Source of the DNA: Saccharothrix deserti
GTDB taxonomy: Bacteria > Actinomycetota > Actinomycetes > Mycobacteriales > Pseudonocardiaceae
Assembly: GCF_009769385.1 (NCBI RefSeq)
Contig: NZ_VKAB01000048.1
Span: 1 to 64,000 of the forward strand
Direction: 5' to 3'
Length of the DNA: 64,000 nt
In this document: positions 44,008-52,777 of the stretch, in pieces
How positions within the stretch are numbered: position 1 is the first letter of the stretch
Layout: the number at the start of each line of letters is the position of its first letter
Made by a program: the position numbers and the translations under genes
The notes under the pieces: generated by a model
Told to the model about the DNA's origin: nothing
Seen by the model: only the letters and a program-made list of their open reading frames with translations
Databases searched by the model: none

Positions 44008-44676
44008 CTAGTGGCGCCGGGTGGCGCGCACGACGACGTCGTGGAGGGGGACCTCTCCGCCCCGGTGGCCGATGAGGGTCCGGTGGCACTCCTCGGCGGT
44101 GACGACCTCCCAGGCCGTCTCGTCCAGACGCGCCGTGATGGCCGCAGCGGTGGCCGACGCCTCGGCTGGCGGATGCCCGGACCCGTGGCCATGCCCCTGG
44201 CTCTGACCGTGGCCCTGGCCGCCGCCGCTGCGGGTGTGGAGGTGACCGACGATCAGCAAGGTGCCGCCGGGTGCCACCCATCCGGCGATGCGGTCGTAGA
44301 ACTCCAACTGCGGCATCGCCGGGTGGGCGTAGTGGGTCATGACCAGGTCGAACCGCGTACCCGGGTTCCAGGCACTCAAGTCCGCCTCGACCCACTGCAG
44401 GCGCTCGCTCGCGCCGCTCGCCGTCGCGCGCTCGGCGGCGCGGGCAAGTGCCTCGGACGAGATGTCGGCCGCGGTCACCTGCCACCCGCGCGAGGCGAGC
44501 CAGATCGCCTCGGCACCGGCGCCGCACCCCGCGTCCAACGCCGTGCCCGGCACCAGCTCGCCGGTCTCACGGGCGAGGTACGGGTTCGGCGGGTTCCCGC
44601 CCATGGATCCGGGACCGTCGACACTTCCCCGCCGCCAGTGCTGCTCCCAATACTCCTTGTCGAACCCGTGCGTCAC
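44008..44676 (-). CDS. Class I SAM-dependent methyltransferase with His-rich insert
   Basis: A 222-residue methyltransferase. Motif I is GTALDAGCGAGAEAIWLASR, motif II VTAADISSEAL, then LQWVEADLSAW and FDLVMTHYAHPAMP. An unusual loop, GGGQGHGQSQGHGHGSGH, sits before the last strands and could bind a transition metal. GTG 44676 has GGGGAGG seven bases upstream. It is divergent from an XRE-cupin regulator with 95 bases between starts, and a palindrome in the gap could regulate both. The methyl acceptor is not known; the nearest annotated kin are small-molecule or metalloid methyltransferases. Confidence 0.85.
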   Translation of the reverse strand: MTHGFDKEYWEQHWRRGSVDGPGSMGGNPPNPYLARETGELVPGTALDAGCGAGAEAIWLASRGWQVTAADISSEALARAAERATASGASERLQWVEADLSAWNPGTRFDLVMTHYAHPAMPQLEFYDRIAGWVAPGGTLLIVGHLHTRSGGGQGHGQSQGHGHGSGHPPAEASATAAAITARLDETAWEVVTAEECHRTLIGHRGGEVPLHDVVVRATRRH

Positions 44677-44748
44677 CGGTCGTCCTCCCCGTTCGTCCCA
44701 CCAGGCCCAGCGATGGTGACAACCGGAAAGGCGAACCGGCAAAGTCTG

Positions 44749-44762
44749 TTGCCGAATGGCAA
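44749..44762. promoter_or_regulatory. Palindromic operator candidate TTGCC-N4-GGCAA
   Basis: TTGCCGAATGGCAA lies 9 bases before the ATG of the XRE-cupin regulator and 72 bases from the methyltransferase start. The location suits autorepression by the XRE protein. Confidence 0.55.
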
Positions 44763-44771
44763 AATGGGGGC

Positions 44772-45368
44772 ATGGACGAGGCGACAGACCGCACGCTCGA
44801 TGCCGTCGGGCCGCGGCTGAAGCAGCTACGACAGCGCCGCGACATCACCCTGGCAGACCTCGCCGAAGAGACGGGCATCTCCACCAGCACGCCCTCCCGG
44901 CTCGAGGCCGGCCTGCGGCGGCCAACGCTCGAGCAGCTCTTGCCACTCGCCCGCGCCTACGGCGTGACCCTCGACCAGCTCGTCGACGCACCGCCCACCG
45001 GCAACCCCCGTATCAACCTGCGTCCGATCGCCTGCAGCGACGGATCGACCATCCTGCCGCTGACCCGCAGGCCTGGAGGCATCCAGGCCTACAAGTTCGT
45101 CCTTCCGACAGGAGACGACGACACCGAGCCCGACCTGCGCACCCATGAGGGTCACGACTGGGTCTACGTCCTCAACGGCACGCTGCGCCTGGTCCTGGGC
45201 GAGCACGACCTCGTCCTCGAACCGGGGGAAGCCGCGGAGTTCGACACTCGCACCCCGCACTGGTTCGGTGCCACCAACGCCGGCCCCGTCGAGTACCTCA
45301 GCCTCATCGGGCGACAAGGCGAACGCGCGCACGTCCGCGCAGCACCCAAGGCCCAGCCGTCCGAGTAG
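44772..45368 (+). CDS. XRE-family regulator with C-terminal cupin sensor domain
   Basis: A 198-residue regulator. An N-terminal helix-turn-helix (RLKQLRQRRDITLADLAEET, TPSRLEAGLRRPTLEQLLPL) is followed by a cupin (LRTHEGHDWVYVLNGTLRLV, EPGEAAEFDTRTPHWFGATN). This is the HipB/PuuR-like layout that senses a small molecule in the cupin. ATG 44772 immediately follows a palindrome. It is divergent from the methyltransferase, its most likely target. A hairpin follows the stop. Confidence 0.9.
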   Translation: MDEATDRTLDAVGPRLKQLRQRRDITLADLAEETGISTSTPSRLEAGLRRPTLEQLLPLARAYGVTLDQLVDAPPTGNPRINLRPIACSDGSTILPLTRRPGGIQAYKFVLPTGDDDTEPDLRTHEGHDWVYVLNGTLRLVLGEHDLVLEPGEAAEFDTRTPHWFGATNAGPVEYLSLIGRQGERAHVRAAPKAQPSE

Positions 45369-45397
45369 CCGGCAGCGAGGAGAGCCGCGCACTCGAC

Positions 45398-45442
45398 GAC
45401 GTCATACGGACAGCGCGCCCCCTGTTCCATCCGTATGACGTC
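45398..45442. terminator. 13-bp inverted repeat after the XRE-cupin gene
   Basis: GACGTCATACGGA (45398-45410) and TCCGTATGACGTC (45430-45442) are exact complements with a 19-base loop, beginning 29 bases after the stop. It is a possible terminator, though the long loop would also fit a protein-binding site. Confidence 0.55.
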
Positions 45443-45760
45443 CCACGGCGAACGCCGGCGCGACGTCCGGATCTGCCGCTGGGAGCGCGTTCTGTAGGCG
45501 GCAGACAGCACTCGATGTCGGCCCTTGTCGGTGTACAGGTCGACGTGCACAGCCGGGGACGGATGAACGTGCACACGGGCGCCAGGTGATTCGACCCCAG
45601 TCACGGATGAATTCGCCCCTGCCCGGAGACATCCGGTACTTGCCTGCGGACTTCGGGCGGTCTCGTCGTGTCCGATGGTGGAACGAATGCGGCGGATCAG
45701 TGCTGGTCGTTCGTTGCGGTCTCGACGGTTGAACGGATCGTCCTGGTCAGGGGGTGATCG
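45443..45760. other. Intergenic stretch, nothing recognised
   Basis: About 320 bases between the inverted repeat and the left end of the short IS-A derivative. No domain or ribosome-site-preceded frame is recognised. Confidence 0.4.
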
Positions 45761-46248
45761 TGTGGGGTGCCAGAACTCTGCACTGGGGCGCTGATCTGCG
45801 TTGATCGTGCGCCATGGGCCACAGGGGCATGATCGTGAGATGTGGCGTTACGACTGCTGTACCTGATCTTCGTTCGACGCGTTGGCGCGCCGACTCCCCC
45901 GGCTGCTACGCGAGCACCGGCTGGTGAAGATTCCACCGCGCTGCCCGCAGGCAAACTGCTACGCCGAACGATTCATCGACACCATCAGACGCGAAGCCAC
46001 CGACCGACTGCTCATCATCAACGAACGTCACCTGAGATCAGTGCTCGACCGTTACGTGGCCCACTACAACCACCACAGACCCCACCGAGCGCAACGACTC
46101 ACCCCACCACGACCGGACCGTCCGATCGCAGAGCCGGGCTGCACGTCGATACGTCGCCGACCAGTCCTCGGCGACCTGATCAACGAGTACGAACCCGCAG
46201 CAGCCTAAGCGCAGGTCAGGCCGTGTGACCGGCTTTTGGCACCCACAC
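45761..46248 (+). mobile_element. Internally deleted IS-A copy (about 0.49 kb, both ends present)
   Basis: Left end TGTGGGGTGCCAGAACTC; right end GGCTTTTGGCACCCACACGG, an imperfect inverted repeat of it. Between them the transposase start (ALRLLYLIFVR) is joined directly to its C-terminal third (LPRLLREHRLVKIPPRCPQA, NCYAERFIDTIRREATDRLL, LRSVLDRYVAHYNHHRPHRA, RRPVLGDLINEYEPAAA). About two thirds of the gene, including most catalytic residues, is gone. This is a MITE-like derivative that could be mobilised only by another copy. Confidence 0.8.
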
Positions 46249-46358
46249 GGCTCACTCGACAAACCCTGAAACCGACCGCCTCACCAGGTTTGACACGTTC
46301 CGCGTCTCGTGGTCGACCAGGACGAGGCCGCCACCATCCGGGTTCTCTGCGTGCGCGG

Positions 46359-46385
46359 GCGGGCTCGGCCTTGCACCGAGCCCGC
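46359..46385. terminator. 10-bp hairpin downstream of the GH62 gene
   Basis: GCGGGCTCGG and CCGAGCCCGC flank a 7-base loop, 114 bases beyond the GH62 stop on the minus strand. It is a candidate terminator. Confidence 0.45.
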
Positions 46386-46498
46386 CGCTCCAGCTCCACC
46401 CGTTCCTGATCGCTCGCTGTGACGCTCACCCGGTTCGGCGTACGTCGTTGCCCGCGGACGTCAGGAACACCCGAGCCGGACCCTCGTCACGCCACTGG

Positions 46499-47980
46499 CT
46501 AGCGCTGCAGTGTCAGCACGCCCGGCAGGTAAGGCAGCTTGCCGTAGTCCATGCCGTCGGAGCGGGGGTCGCGCCCCTGGTAGAGCAACTGCAGATTGCA
46601 GGGGTCAACGGTCTTGGTCTGATCGGGGTTGGTGCGAACCAGATCGCCGTGGCTGATGTCGTTGGTCCAGGTGGCACCACTGTTGGCCTTGCCGGCGAAG
46701 GGATTGCTCTGGGTGGCGGCCTGCGGGGTCCACGTGCCGCCCAGGCTGGTGGCGGTGAACGAGCGGAAGAAGCGCCCGTTCGACCCCTGCGCCTCGACGA
46801 TCATGAGGTACTGGTTCTGGCCCTGGACCTTGTAGACCTCGACCGCTTCGAACAGGTTGGCCGCCGTGTCGCTCATGATCTTCGTGTAGTTAGAGCCGAA
46901 ACTGCCCGGGAAGTTCCCGATGGGCATGCTGGCTCGGTAGATGCCGCCGAGGTCGTCGGCGAAGAACATGTACATGTTCGTGTCGTCGGCGATGAGGGTC
47001 TGGTCGATGGGTGCCCCGGTGGGGAGGGTGCCCGTGAACAGCGTCTGCTGCGCGGACCAGCCGTTGGGGTTGGTGGGGTCGCTCGAGGTGCGGTAGGAGA
47101 AGGTATCCGGCCAACCCCACTGGTAGGCGATCACCCAGATGTTCTTCGGGGCGAAGTAGAACAGCGTCGGCGCGACGGCACTGAAGGACAACGTGTTCTG
47201 GGTGGCGGTGGCCATGTCGGACCAGTTCGTGAAGGGACTGAAGCTCATCCCTCCCCAGCTCTCCCCGGTGTCGTGCGACGTGCCGTAGACGAGGTTCCTG
47301 CCGTTGTGGACGACGGCACTGAAGTCCTTGAGCGAGACCCACCCCGACTTCGGGTTCGCCAGCGGGCCGGTCGATGTCCAGCGGTACGACGACGGCAGCG
47401 TGCATGTGCCGCTGCCCCCACCAACCTGGACGAGTTGCCACTGCTGGTTGCTGCCGTTCCAGTCGCTGAACTGCACCACGCCGGCGCCGTCGGCGGTGGA
47501 GGCGCCCTGCACCTCGACCACCTTGCCGCTGTTGCGGTTGACCAGTCGGACGTAGCCGCTGTCGGAGTCGGCCAGCCGGAACTGCTGGTTGGCGCCGTTA
47601 CCGTCGGCCCACTGCACGACCGCGGCACCGTCTGCTGTCGACCAGTTGAAGACGTCGAGCACCTTGCCGGAGTGCCGCGCGCGCAGCCTGTAGTAGCCAC
47701 CGCCGGCGTCCACGAACTGGAATTGCTGGTTGTTGGCGTTGGTGCGGGTCCACTGGACGAGGTTGGCGCCGTCGGCGGTGGATGCGCCGTTGACGTCGAG
47801 GGCCTTGCCAGTGTTGCGGTTCACCAGTACGTACCAGGCGGTGGTGTCCACCGTGGCGGCCGACGCCGGCGTCGTGGCCACCGTGAGCAGCCCGCCCAGG
47901 ACTGCCACGGCTGCCGCAGCGGCCAACCCCGGCCGCCACCGACGGCGCCACCTCGCGGTGCGCGCAAACCCAACCGACAT
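46499..47980 (-). CDS. Secreted GH62 alpha-L-arabinofuranosidase with ricin-type lectin domain
   Basis: A 493-residue secreted enzyme. The signal peptide is GLAAAAAVAVLGGLLTVATT. A CBM13 beta-trefoil at about 45-185 has three QxW repeats (TNANNQQFQF, GNGANQQFRLA, NGSNQQWQLV). The GH62 catalytic domain at about 195-493 has SYRWTSTGPLANPKSGWVSL with the catalytic Asp region LKDFSAVVHNG, SFSPFTNWSDM, FFADDLGGIYRASMPI, LFEAVEVYKVQGQNQYLMIV with a catalytic Glu, and NISHGD-type NDISHGDLVRT. It releases arabinose side chains from arabinoxylan or arabinan. ATG 47980 has AAAGGA upstream. Two LacI-type operators lie upstream. Confidence 0.92.
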   Translation of the reverse strand: MSVGFARTARWRRRWRPGLAAAAAVAVLGGLLTVATTPASAATVDTTAWYVLVNRNTGKALDVNGASTADGANLVQWTRTNANNQQFQFVDAGGGYYRLRARHSGKVLDVFNWSTADGAAVVQWADGNGANQQFRLADSDSGYVRLVNRNSGKVVEVQGASTADGAGVVQFSDWNGSNQQWQLVQVGGGSGTCTLPSSYRWTSTGPLANPKSGWVSLKDFSAVVHNGRNLVYGTSHDTGESWGGMSFSPFTNWSDMATATQNTLSFSAVAPTLFYFAPKNIWVIAYQWGWPDTFSYRTSSDPTNPNGWSAQQTLFTGTLPTGAPIDQTLIADDTNMYMFFADDLGGIYRASMPIGNFPGSFGSNYTKIMSDTAANLFEAVEVYKVQGQNQYLMIVEAQGSNGRFFRSFTATSLGGTWTPQAATQSNPFAGKANSGATWTNDISHGDLVRTNPDQTKTVDPCNLQLLYQGRDPRSDGMDYGKLPYLPGVLTLQR

Positions 47981-48082
47981 AGCATCGTTCCTTTCATCGT
48001 TTGGGACCGCCGACATGAGGCGGGCCGCATCAGCGCGGACCCCGACGACACCCGCGCACGGACAACTGCCCGGAAAGCGGCG

Positions 48083-48096
48083 TGTTAGCGTTAACA
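48083..48096. promoter_or_regulatory. LacI-family operator (proximal) of the GH62 gene
   Basis: TGTTAGCGTTAACA lies 102 bases upstream of the GH62 start. Its right half, GCGTTAACA, is identical to the site at 59639 upstream of the GH51 gene. Confidence 0.75.
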
Positions 48097-48182
48097 TTTC
48101 CGAGGACGATCCGTGCAGGAATATGCAGGGGTATAGGTGTTAAGTAGCCAACCGATGGTGCGACTGAACGCACCACGTGGAC

Positions 48183-48196
48183 TGTGAACGATAACA
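48183..48196. promoter_or_regulatory. LacI-family operator (distal) of the GH62 gene
   Basis: TGTGAACGATAACA lies about 100 bases beyond the proximal site. Paired operators at this spacing allow looping by tetrameric LacI proteins. Confidence 0.7.
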
Positions 48197-48429
48197 TCGA
48201 CCGCGTCAAGATGTAACGGGAAGGTTTTCGGAGGAAGTCCTATATAAGACATCGGGCCCCGCCGAGGCTGCCGTCAAGCTAACCTCAAGCCTTTCGCCAA
48301 CCGTTGCTCAAGGCCGCGATCCGGGTAGTCGATCTCGGGGGAGGTTCGCTGGAGTTCGCGGGCATGCCGATGGCCCGGCGTGGTGGCCGGGGTCCTCCGC
48401 CGACTGCTCGTCGGGACGTGGGCCGGTGT

Positions 48430-48629
48430 TCAGGTGATTGGTCGCGGTGGCGCGGTCAGCCGAGTGAACGCGTTGACCAGGTCGCCGGCCCAGGGCCGGC
48501 CTTCGGCGATGCGCAGCCGGGTGCGTCTGGCGGTGCGGGTGATGCGGGCCGCGACGTGTAGCAGCCGGTAGCGCAGCATCTTCGGCTCGGCGGTGGCCAG
48601 TTCGCCTTCGAGGAGCAGGTGCTGGGTCC
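48430..48629 (-). pseudogene. IS1380-type transposase C-terminal fragment
   Basis: The minus strand reads LLLEGELATAEPKMLRYRLL, HVAARITRTARRTRLRIAEG, RPWAGDLVNAFTRLTA then stop. This is the C-terminus of IS1380-family transposases ('TAEPKxLRYRLLHxAARLxRxxRRxRLRIxxxWPW'). It is interrupted at 48630 by the left end of an IS-A copy. Confidence 0.7.
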
Positions 48630-49950
48630 TGTGGGGTGCCAGAACTCTGTCCTGGGCTGCTGAGCTGTGGTGATCGTGCACCATGAGCCGTAGGGACATG
48701 ATCATGAAGCGTGGCGTTACGACTGCTGTACCTGACCTTCGTTCGGCTCGCCGGCTGGTTGGTTCTACTCGGTCGGTCATCGGCGGCGAAGGACGTCGAG
48801 CTGCTGGTGCTGCGGCACGAGATTGCCGTGCTGCGCCGGACCAATCCCCGCCCGCGGCCGGACTGGGCCGATCGCGCGGTACTCGCCGCGCTCGTCCGTC
48901 AACTTCCCCAACTGCTGCGCGAGCACCGACTGGTGTCCTGCGATGGCACCAGCGCCTGGTCACGAAGAAGTGGACCTACCCCAACCGCACCGGGCGCCCA
49001 CCGATCGACGACACCGCCGTGGCGCTGATCGAGCGCATGGCACGGGAGAACACCGCCTGGGGCTACCGCCGGATCCAAGGCGAACTGCTCAAACTCGGCC
49101 ACCGGACAGCCACCTCGACCATCCGCCGCGTGCTCAAGCGCCTACGGACACCGCCCGCGCCCAAACGTGACAGCGACACCTCGTGGCGGCGATTCCTGCG
49201 TGCTCAGGCCACCGTGGTTGTAGGTGTGCAGCCATCGCGGCAGCGCCTTGCGCCACTCGGTCTCGGTGCGGCAGATCCGGGCATAGGCCCATTCGCCGAG
49301 CAGCACCGAGGGAGTTACACCGCGCACGCCTTCGCGATCTGCATGTACAGATCGTTTTGAATGCCCGTTGCCGTTCGAATCGAGCTGACCTCAGGTGTGT
49401 CGCACACGGTGTGGGTGGAGCCCTCCTGGAGCGACCAGGAGAGCCCCACTGTTTTCACCCGCGCAGATCGGCGTGGACGAGGTGGTGGTCGGACGCGCCC
49501 CCGGCGACCACTGGGACGACGAGGGCCTGATCCTGACCCCGATCGAGGACGACTGGTACGCCTACCACCACAAGGGCCGGTCGGACGACTCCTCCAGGAG
49601 TGGACCGTGGGGATTGCACCTCGACCGATTCGGCCGGCGCGTCGAAACCTGAGCCTTGTCGGCACGAGACAGCGTTGCCGAACACCTCCCCATGCCTCAC
49701 CGAGCCCGCTCGGGGCGCCCTTCCTCGCGTGGCACGCCCGCGGGCCGCCAGGCCCGCTTGGGCGTGCCGCACCACAGGGGCGTCGGTCCTTCGGCGTTGC
49801 CCTGGCATCAAGTGACCAGAGTCCGCGCCAGCAGCAACACGGCCGTCCACGACAGGTGCGTTGTCGACACGCTGTGATCAACAGGCGCGAAGCTGGGGCA
49901 GCCCAACACGCAGGTCAGCGCCGCAGTGCTGACTTCTGGCACCCACACGC
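48630..49950 (+). mobile_element. IS-A copy with frameshifted transposase and foreign insert
   Basis: Left end TGTGGGGTGCCAGAACTCTG at 48630; right end GACTTCTGGCACCCACACG near 49931-49949. The transposase begins at GTG 48711 (ALRLLYLTFVRLAGWLVLLG, DVELLVLRHEIAVLRRTNPR). It loses about 13 bases after LREHRLV near 48935, and continues in another frame (LRWHQRLVTKKWTYPNRTGR, NTAWGYRRIQGELLKLGHRT) to about 49208. From there the sequence is foreign: a minus-strand IS481-type piece and unrecognised DNA. Length about 1.32 kb. Confidence 0.7.
49209..49305 (-). pseudogene. IS481-type transposase C-terminal fragment
   Basis: The minus strand reads LGEWAYARICRTETEWRKAL and PRWLHTYNHGG. This resembles the IS481 ending 'xWAYxRxYxSxxxRxxALPxWLHxYNxHRPH', broken just before the conserved HRPH. 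It lies inside the IS-A copy in the opposite orientation. Confidence 0.6.
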
Positions 49951-49953
49951 CGT

Positions 49954-49987
49954 GTGACCTGCACGGACGGCATTTCCGGCAAGCACA
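49954..49987 (+). mobile_element. IS-B right-end remnant
   Basis: GTGACCTGCACGGACGGCAT followed by TTCCGGCAAGCACA matches the ends at 38334 and 52625. It directly adjoins the right end of the IS-A copy. Confidence 0.6.
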
Positions 49988-50033
49988 GGGCCACGACCAT
50001 CGAACCGCGCGGTGAAGCGGCGGGACCTGCCGG

Positions 50034-50429
50034 CTAACCACGCGCCTCGTCGTGCGCACGGCTTCCCGGGACAGCCGGGCTCCCGAACCGCAACGCCAAC
50101 TCGGCGTTGACCTCCACGTGACGGAGCAGGAACGCCCGCTCATCCAGCCGCTTCCGCCGCAGCCAGCCGGTGACTTCGGCGTTGCACTTGCTCGCGTTGC
50201 ACGATCCGCACGCGGGCACGATGTTGTCGAGCGTGTACCGCCCTCCCCGCGACAACGCCTGCACGCAGTCCTTCTGGAGAGGTGTGCCGGTGGACCCGCA
50301 GTAGGCGCAGCCACCCCAGGCCACCTTGAGCGCGGCCCACTCCGCCACGGAGAGGTCGTTCTCGACGCGCTCCATCCGGCGCTTCCGCTTGCGCGCGGCA
50401 CGCGCCCTCCTGCTGCCACCGACAGCCAT
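50034..50429 (-). CDS. HNH endonuclease, stand-alone
   Basis: A 131-residue protein with a basic start (RRARAARKRKRRMERV) and a zinc-stabilised HNH fold. CAYCGSTGTPLQKDCVQAL holds the first Cys pair; ALSRGGRYTLDNIVPACGSC holds the DN-I-P-C core and, with NASK, the second Cys pair. The usual catalytic first His ('xxxDHxxPLSRGG') is replaced by CVQALSRGG, so activity may be altered. Free-standing HNH proteins serve in restriction, phage biology or mobile introns; nothing adjacent indicates which. Confidence 0.8.
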   Translation of the reverse strand: MAVGGSRRARAARKRKRRMERVENDLSVAEWAALKVAWGGCAYCGSTGTPLQKDCVQALSRGGRYTLDNIVPACGSCNASKCNAEVTGWLRRKRLDERAFLLRHVEVNAELALRFGSPAVPGSRAHDEARG

Positions 50430-50564
50430 GCCCGGACCCTACGCCCGTCACACCTTCAAAGCGGACAGACTCGCCGTTCTGTCTGATCACAACCGCCGAC
50501 GTCCCGGCACCGGCCAAGAGCACGTGACCGCGACCCATTGGCACGTCACAACGTCGGCGGCGCG

Positions 50565-51300
50565 TCAGATCGACATGGGTGCGGATCCTCTGGAGTGACG
50601 GTCGAGATCAAGCGGTGAGTCGGTAACTCTGCTGGTCAGGGCTGGGGTAGATCGGGTGATCGCGGCCGCGGCCTGGTCGTAGGAACCACTGGCGGCTTCC
50701 AGGGCCGCGAGGCGGGCCAGTCCCCTGGAGTGCCGACCCGCGGGCAGCGACAGAGCAGCGTCCGCCGGGTGGACATTGCACACGCCCGGATCCCGATGGG
50801 CCAGGCGGGTCACCCGCACCGGGCCGGGACACGCAGGTCAGCCACCCGCGATGCCCGTCTCCCGCCGGGGGCGCGGCGCACCTTCCGGGCCGGTCACCCG
50901 CGCGAGTTGCCCGCACGAGGCGCCGGCCAGCGTCCGGACCAGGGACTTGAAGGCACTGCGGGAGACGGAGTACGGATCAGGCTCGGGCAAGGCGTCGTAG
51001 GGTTCCATCGGGCTCTTCGGATGGATGCGATGTGGTCGCGGCACCCTCGAAGCTACGGAGAAGAGCCCCTTGGTCACCGGGCCACGGGCCGTTTCTCGCC
51101 CGGCCGCGGGCGGCCAGGACCAACCGGCCCGGAGCCTGCTCCTCCAGCCGGCCCCGCTCGACCAGGCGCTTCAGTTTGCCCCAGGTCCCCTCGATCTTCG
51201 CCGTGGTCGCCGGCAGACCGATCCGCGGCACGATCTGCTTGGCCTGCAACGGTCCCGCCACGGCCTGACGGCCGCTCCGGCCGACCGGCGCTTGACCTCG
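50565..51300 (-). other. Transposase debris
   Basis: Several minus-strand pieces look transposase-derived but are unassignable with confidence. LSLPAGRHSRGLARLAALEA (about 50720) resembles ISKra4-like N-termini. LQAKQIVPRIGLPATTAKIE then GTWGKLKRLVERGRLEEQAP (about 51130-51250) looks like the winged-helix end of another transposase. No complete element or terminal repeat is seen. Confidence 0.4.
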
Positions 51301-51355
51301 ACCATGGTTGAGGTAGGAGAGTCGTGTCATCGAACGGCGAGACGAGGAGATTCCG

Positions 51356-52207
51356 ATGGCACGGTCCAGGATCCTGGTGACCGGCGCGACTGGAAAGGTC
51401 GGCGGCGCGGTGGTGACCCGACTGCACGCGGCGGGCGTGCCCGTGCGGGCGCTGGTGAGACGGGAGGCGGACTTCCCGGAGGGTGTGCAGGCGGTACGCG
51501 GCGATCTCGGTGATCCCGCGTCGCTGGACACGGCTCTGGAGGGCGTCGATTCGGTCTTCCTGGTGTGGCCGTTCCTGAGCGCCGAGGGCGCGTCGGACGT
51601 GATCGACGCGATCGGCAAACGCGCCCGACGGGTGGTGTACCTGTCCTCCGCCGGGGTCGGCAGCGAGAAGGAGGAGCCGGGCGAGGCGATCACCATGTTC
51701 CACACGGAACTGGAGCGGCTGATCGAGGCATCGGGCCTGGAGTGGACGGCGCTGCGACCCACCGGGTTCGCGAGCAACACGCTGGCCTGGGCGGAGGAGG
51801 TCCGCACCACCGGTGCGGTACGGGCGCCGCTGGCAAGGCTGGCCCGCCCGCTGATCCACGAGGCGGACATGGCCGCGGTCGCCGTTCAGGCGCTGACGAC
51901 CGACACCCTGCTCGGCGCCCGCCCCTTGATCACCGGCCTCGAACTGGTCACCCAGGAACGGCAGGTGGCGCTGATCAGCGAGGCGATCGGGCGGCCGGTG
52001 CGGTTCGAGGAGGTCGCACTGGACGAGGCCATCGAGCAGATGAAGGCCGCAGGCTACCCGGCAGAGCTGGCGGAGGCCGTGTTGCCGGCTCAGGCGGAGA
52101 TGCTCGACAACCCGGAGCCGGTCAACGATGAGGTGGAGCGCATCACGGGCACCCCGGCCCGATCCTTCCGGGAGTGGGCGGTGGACCACGCGGCAGACTT
52201 CCGCTGA
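51356..52207 (+). CDS. NmrA/YtfG-like NAD(P)H-binding reductase (atypical SDR)
   Basis: A 283-residue atypical SDR. The N-terminal Rossmann site is RILVTGATGKVGGAVVTRLH; GVDSVFLVWPFLS and RVVYLSSAGVGSEKEEPGEA precede WTALRPTGFASNTLAWAEEV. Family members bind NADPH and reduce quinones or act as redox sensors. The classical Tyr-x-x-x-Lys pair is replaced by a 'SSAGV' pattern, typical for SDR-a5. ATG 51356 follows GAGGAG. It is flanked by transposase debris on both sides. Confidence 0.88.
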   Translation: MARSRILVTGATGKVGGAVVTRLHAAGVPVRALVRREADFPEGVQAVRGDLGDPASLDTALEGVDSVFLVWPFLSAEGASDVIDAIGKRARRVVYLSSAGVGSEKEEPGEAITMFHTELERLIEASGLEWTALRPTGFASNTLAWAEEVRTTGAVRAPLARLARPLIHEADMAAVAVQALTTDTLLGARPLITGLELVTQERQVALISEAIGRPVRFEEVALDEAIEQMKAAGYPAELAEAVLPAQAEMLDNPEPVNDEVERITGTPARSFREWAVDHAADFR

Positions 52208-52284
52208 GAGGGACGTCAATGCACGTTGACCCTGCCGATAACCCTATCCACGCAGGTTGACGGCGTACGGAGGACAAGGGCTCG

Positions 52285-52659
52285 AAGTGCTCGTGGGTGC
52301 GGTCGCGGTCCGCGGCGGCGTCGGCTGCACCGGCTGCCGACGGAGGCGCTTCGCCGGATCCGACTTCTGGTGCTGCGCCTGGCACGCGAGGACCCACCTG
52401 GGGCTATTGCCACATCCACGGCGTAAGTCCAGACCTGCCGCCACGAACTCCTCGACCGCACACCCATCTGGAACCGGCGACACCTACTCCACGCCCTGCG
52501 CGAGTACGAGCAGTTCTACAACACCCACCGACACAACCCGCCACCGATCAAACAGGACTCGCCCAGCTCGACATCCGCCGACAGCAGCGGTTGGGCGGCA
52601 CCTCAACGAGTACCACCATGCTGCCTGACCTGCACGGATGACATTTTCGGCAAGCACAG
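52285..52659 (+). mobile_element. IS-B remnant with transposase pieces and right end
   Basis: Pieces of an integrase-type transposase in several frames: RRIRLLVLRLARED, then WGYCHIHG (usual 'DPTWGYRRIHGEL'), then HLLHALREYEQFYNTHR and LNEYHHAA. It ends with TGACCTGCACGGATGACATT and TTCGGCAAGCACAG. The catalytic core is deleted. Confidence 0.65.
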
Positions 52660-52732
52660 TGCTCCACCTGGCGATCGGCCCGGACCAGCCCGCGGTCTTC
52701 GACGTGCTCCGATGACGTGCTCCGACAAGGAA

Positions 52733-52770
52733 GAAGCGGTCGTCCCGACAGATGTCGGGACGACCGCTTC
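52733..52770. terminator. 18-bp perfect hairpin terminator of the GH51-GH43 operon
   Basis: GAAGCGGTCGTCCCGACA (52733-52750) and its exact complement (52753-52770) are separated by 2 bases, 8 bases beyond the GH43 stop. Confidence 0.9.
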
Positions 52771-52777
52771 GCAGGCA

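Noticed and set aside
49395..49652. An 85-residue open frame as a functional gene
   Set aside because: No recognised family, no ribosome site, and it lies inside nested IS debris. It is mentioned only as a possible captured fragment.
50565..51070. Several minus-strand frames as individual genes
   Set aside because: Codon pattern and partial matches point to overlapping transposase debris; no complete product or start can be supported.
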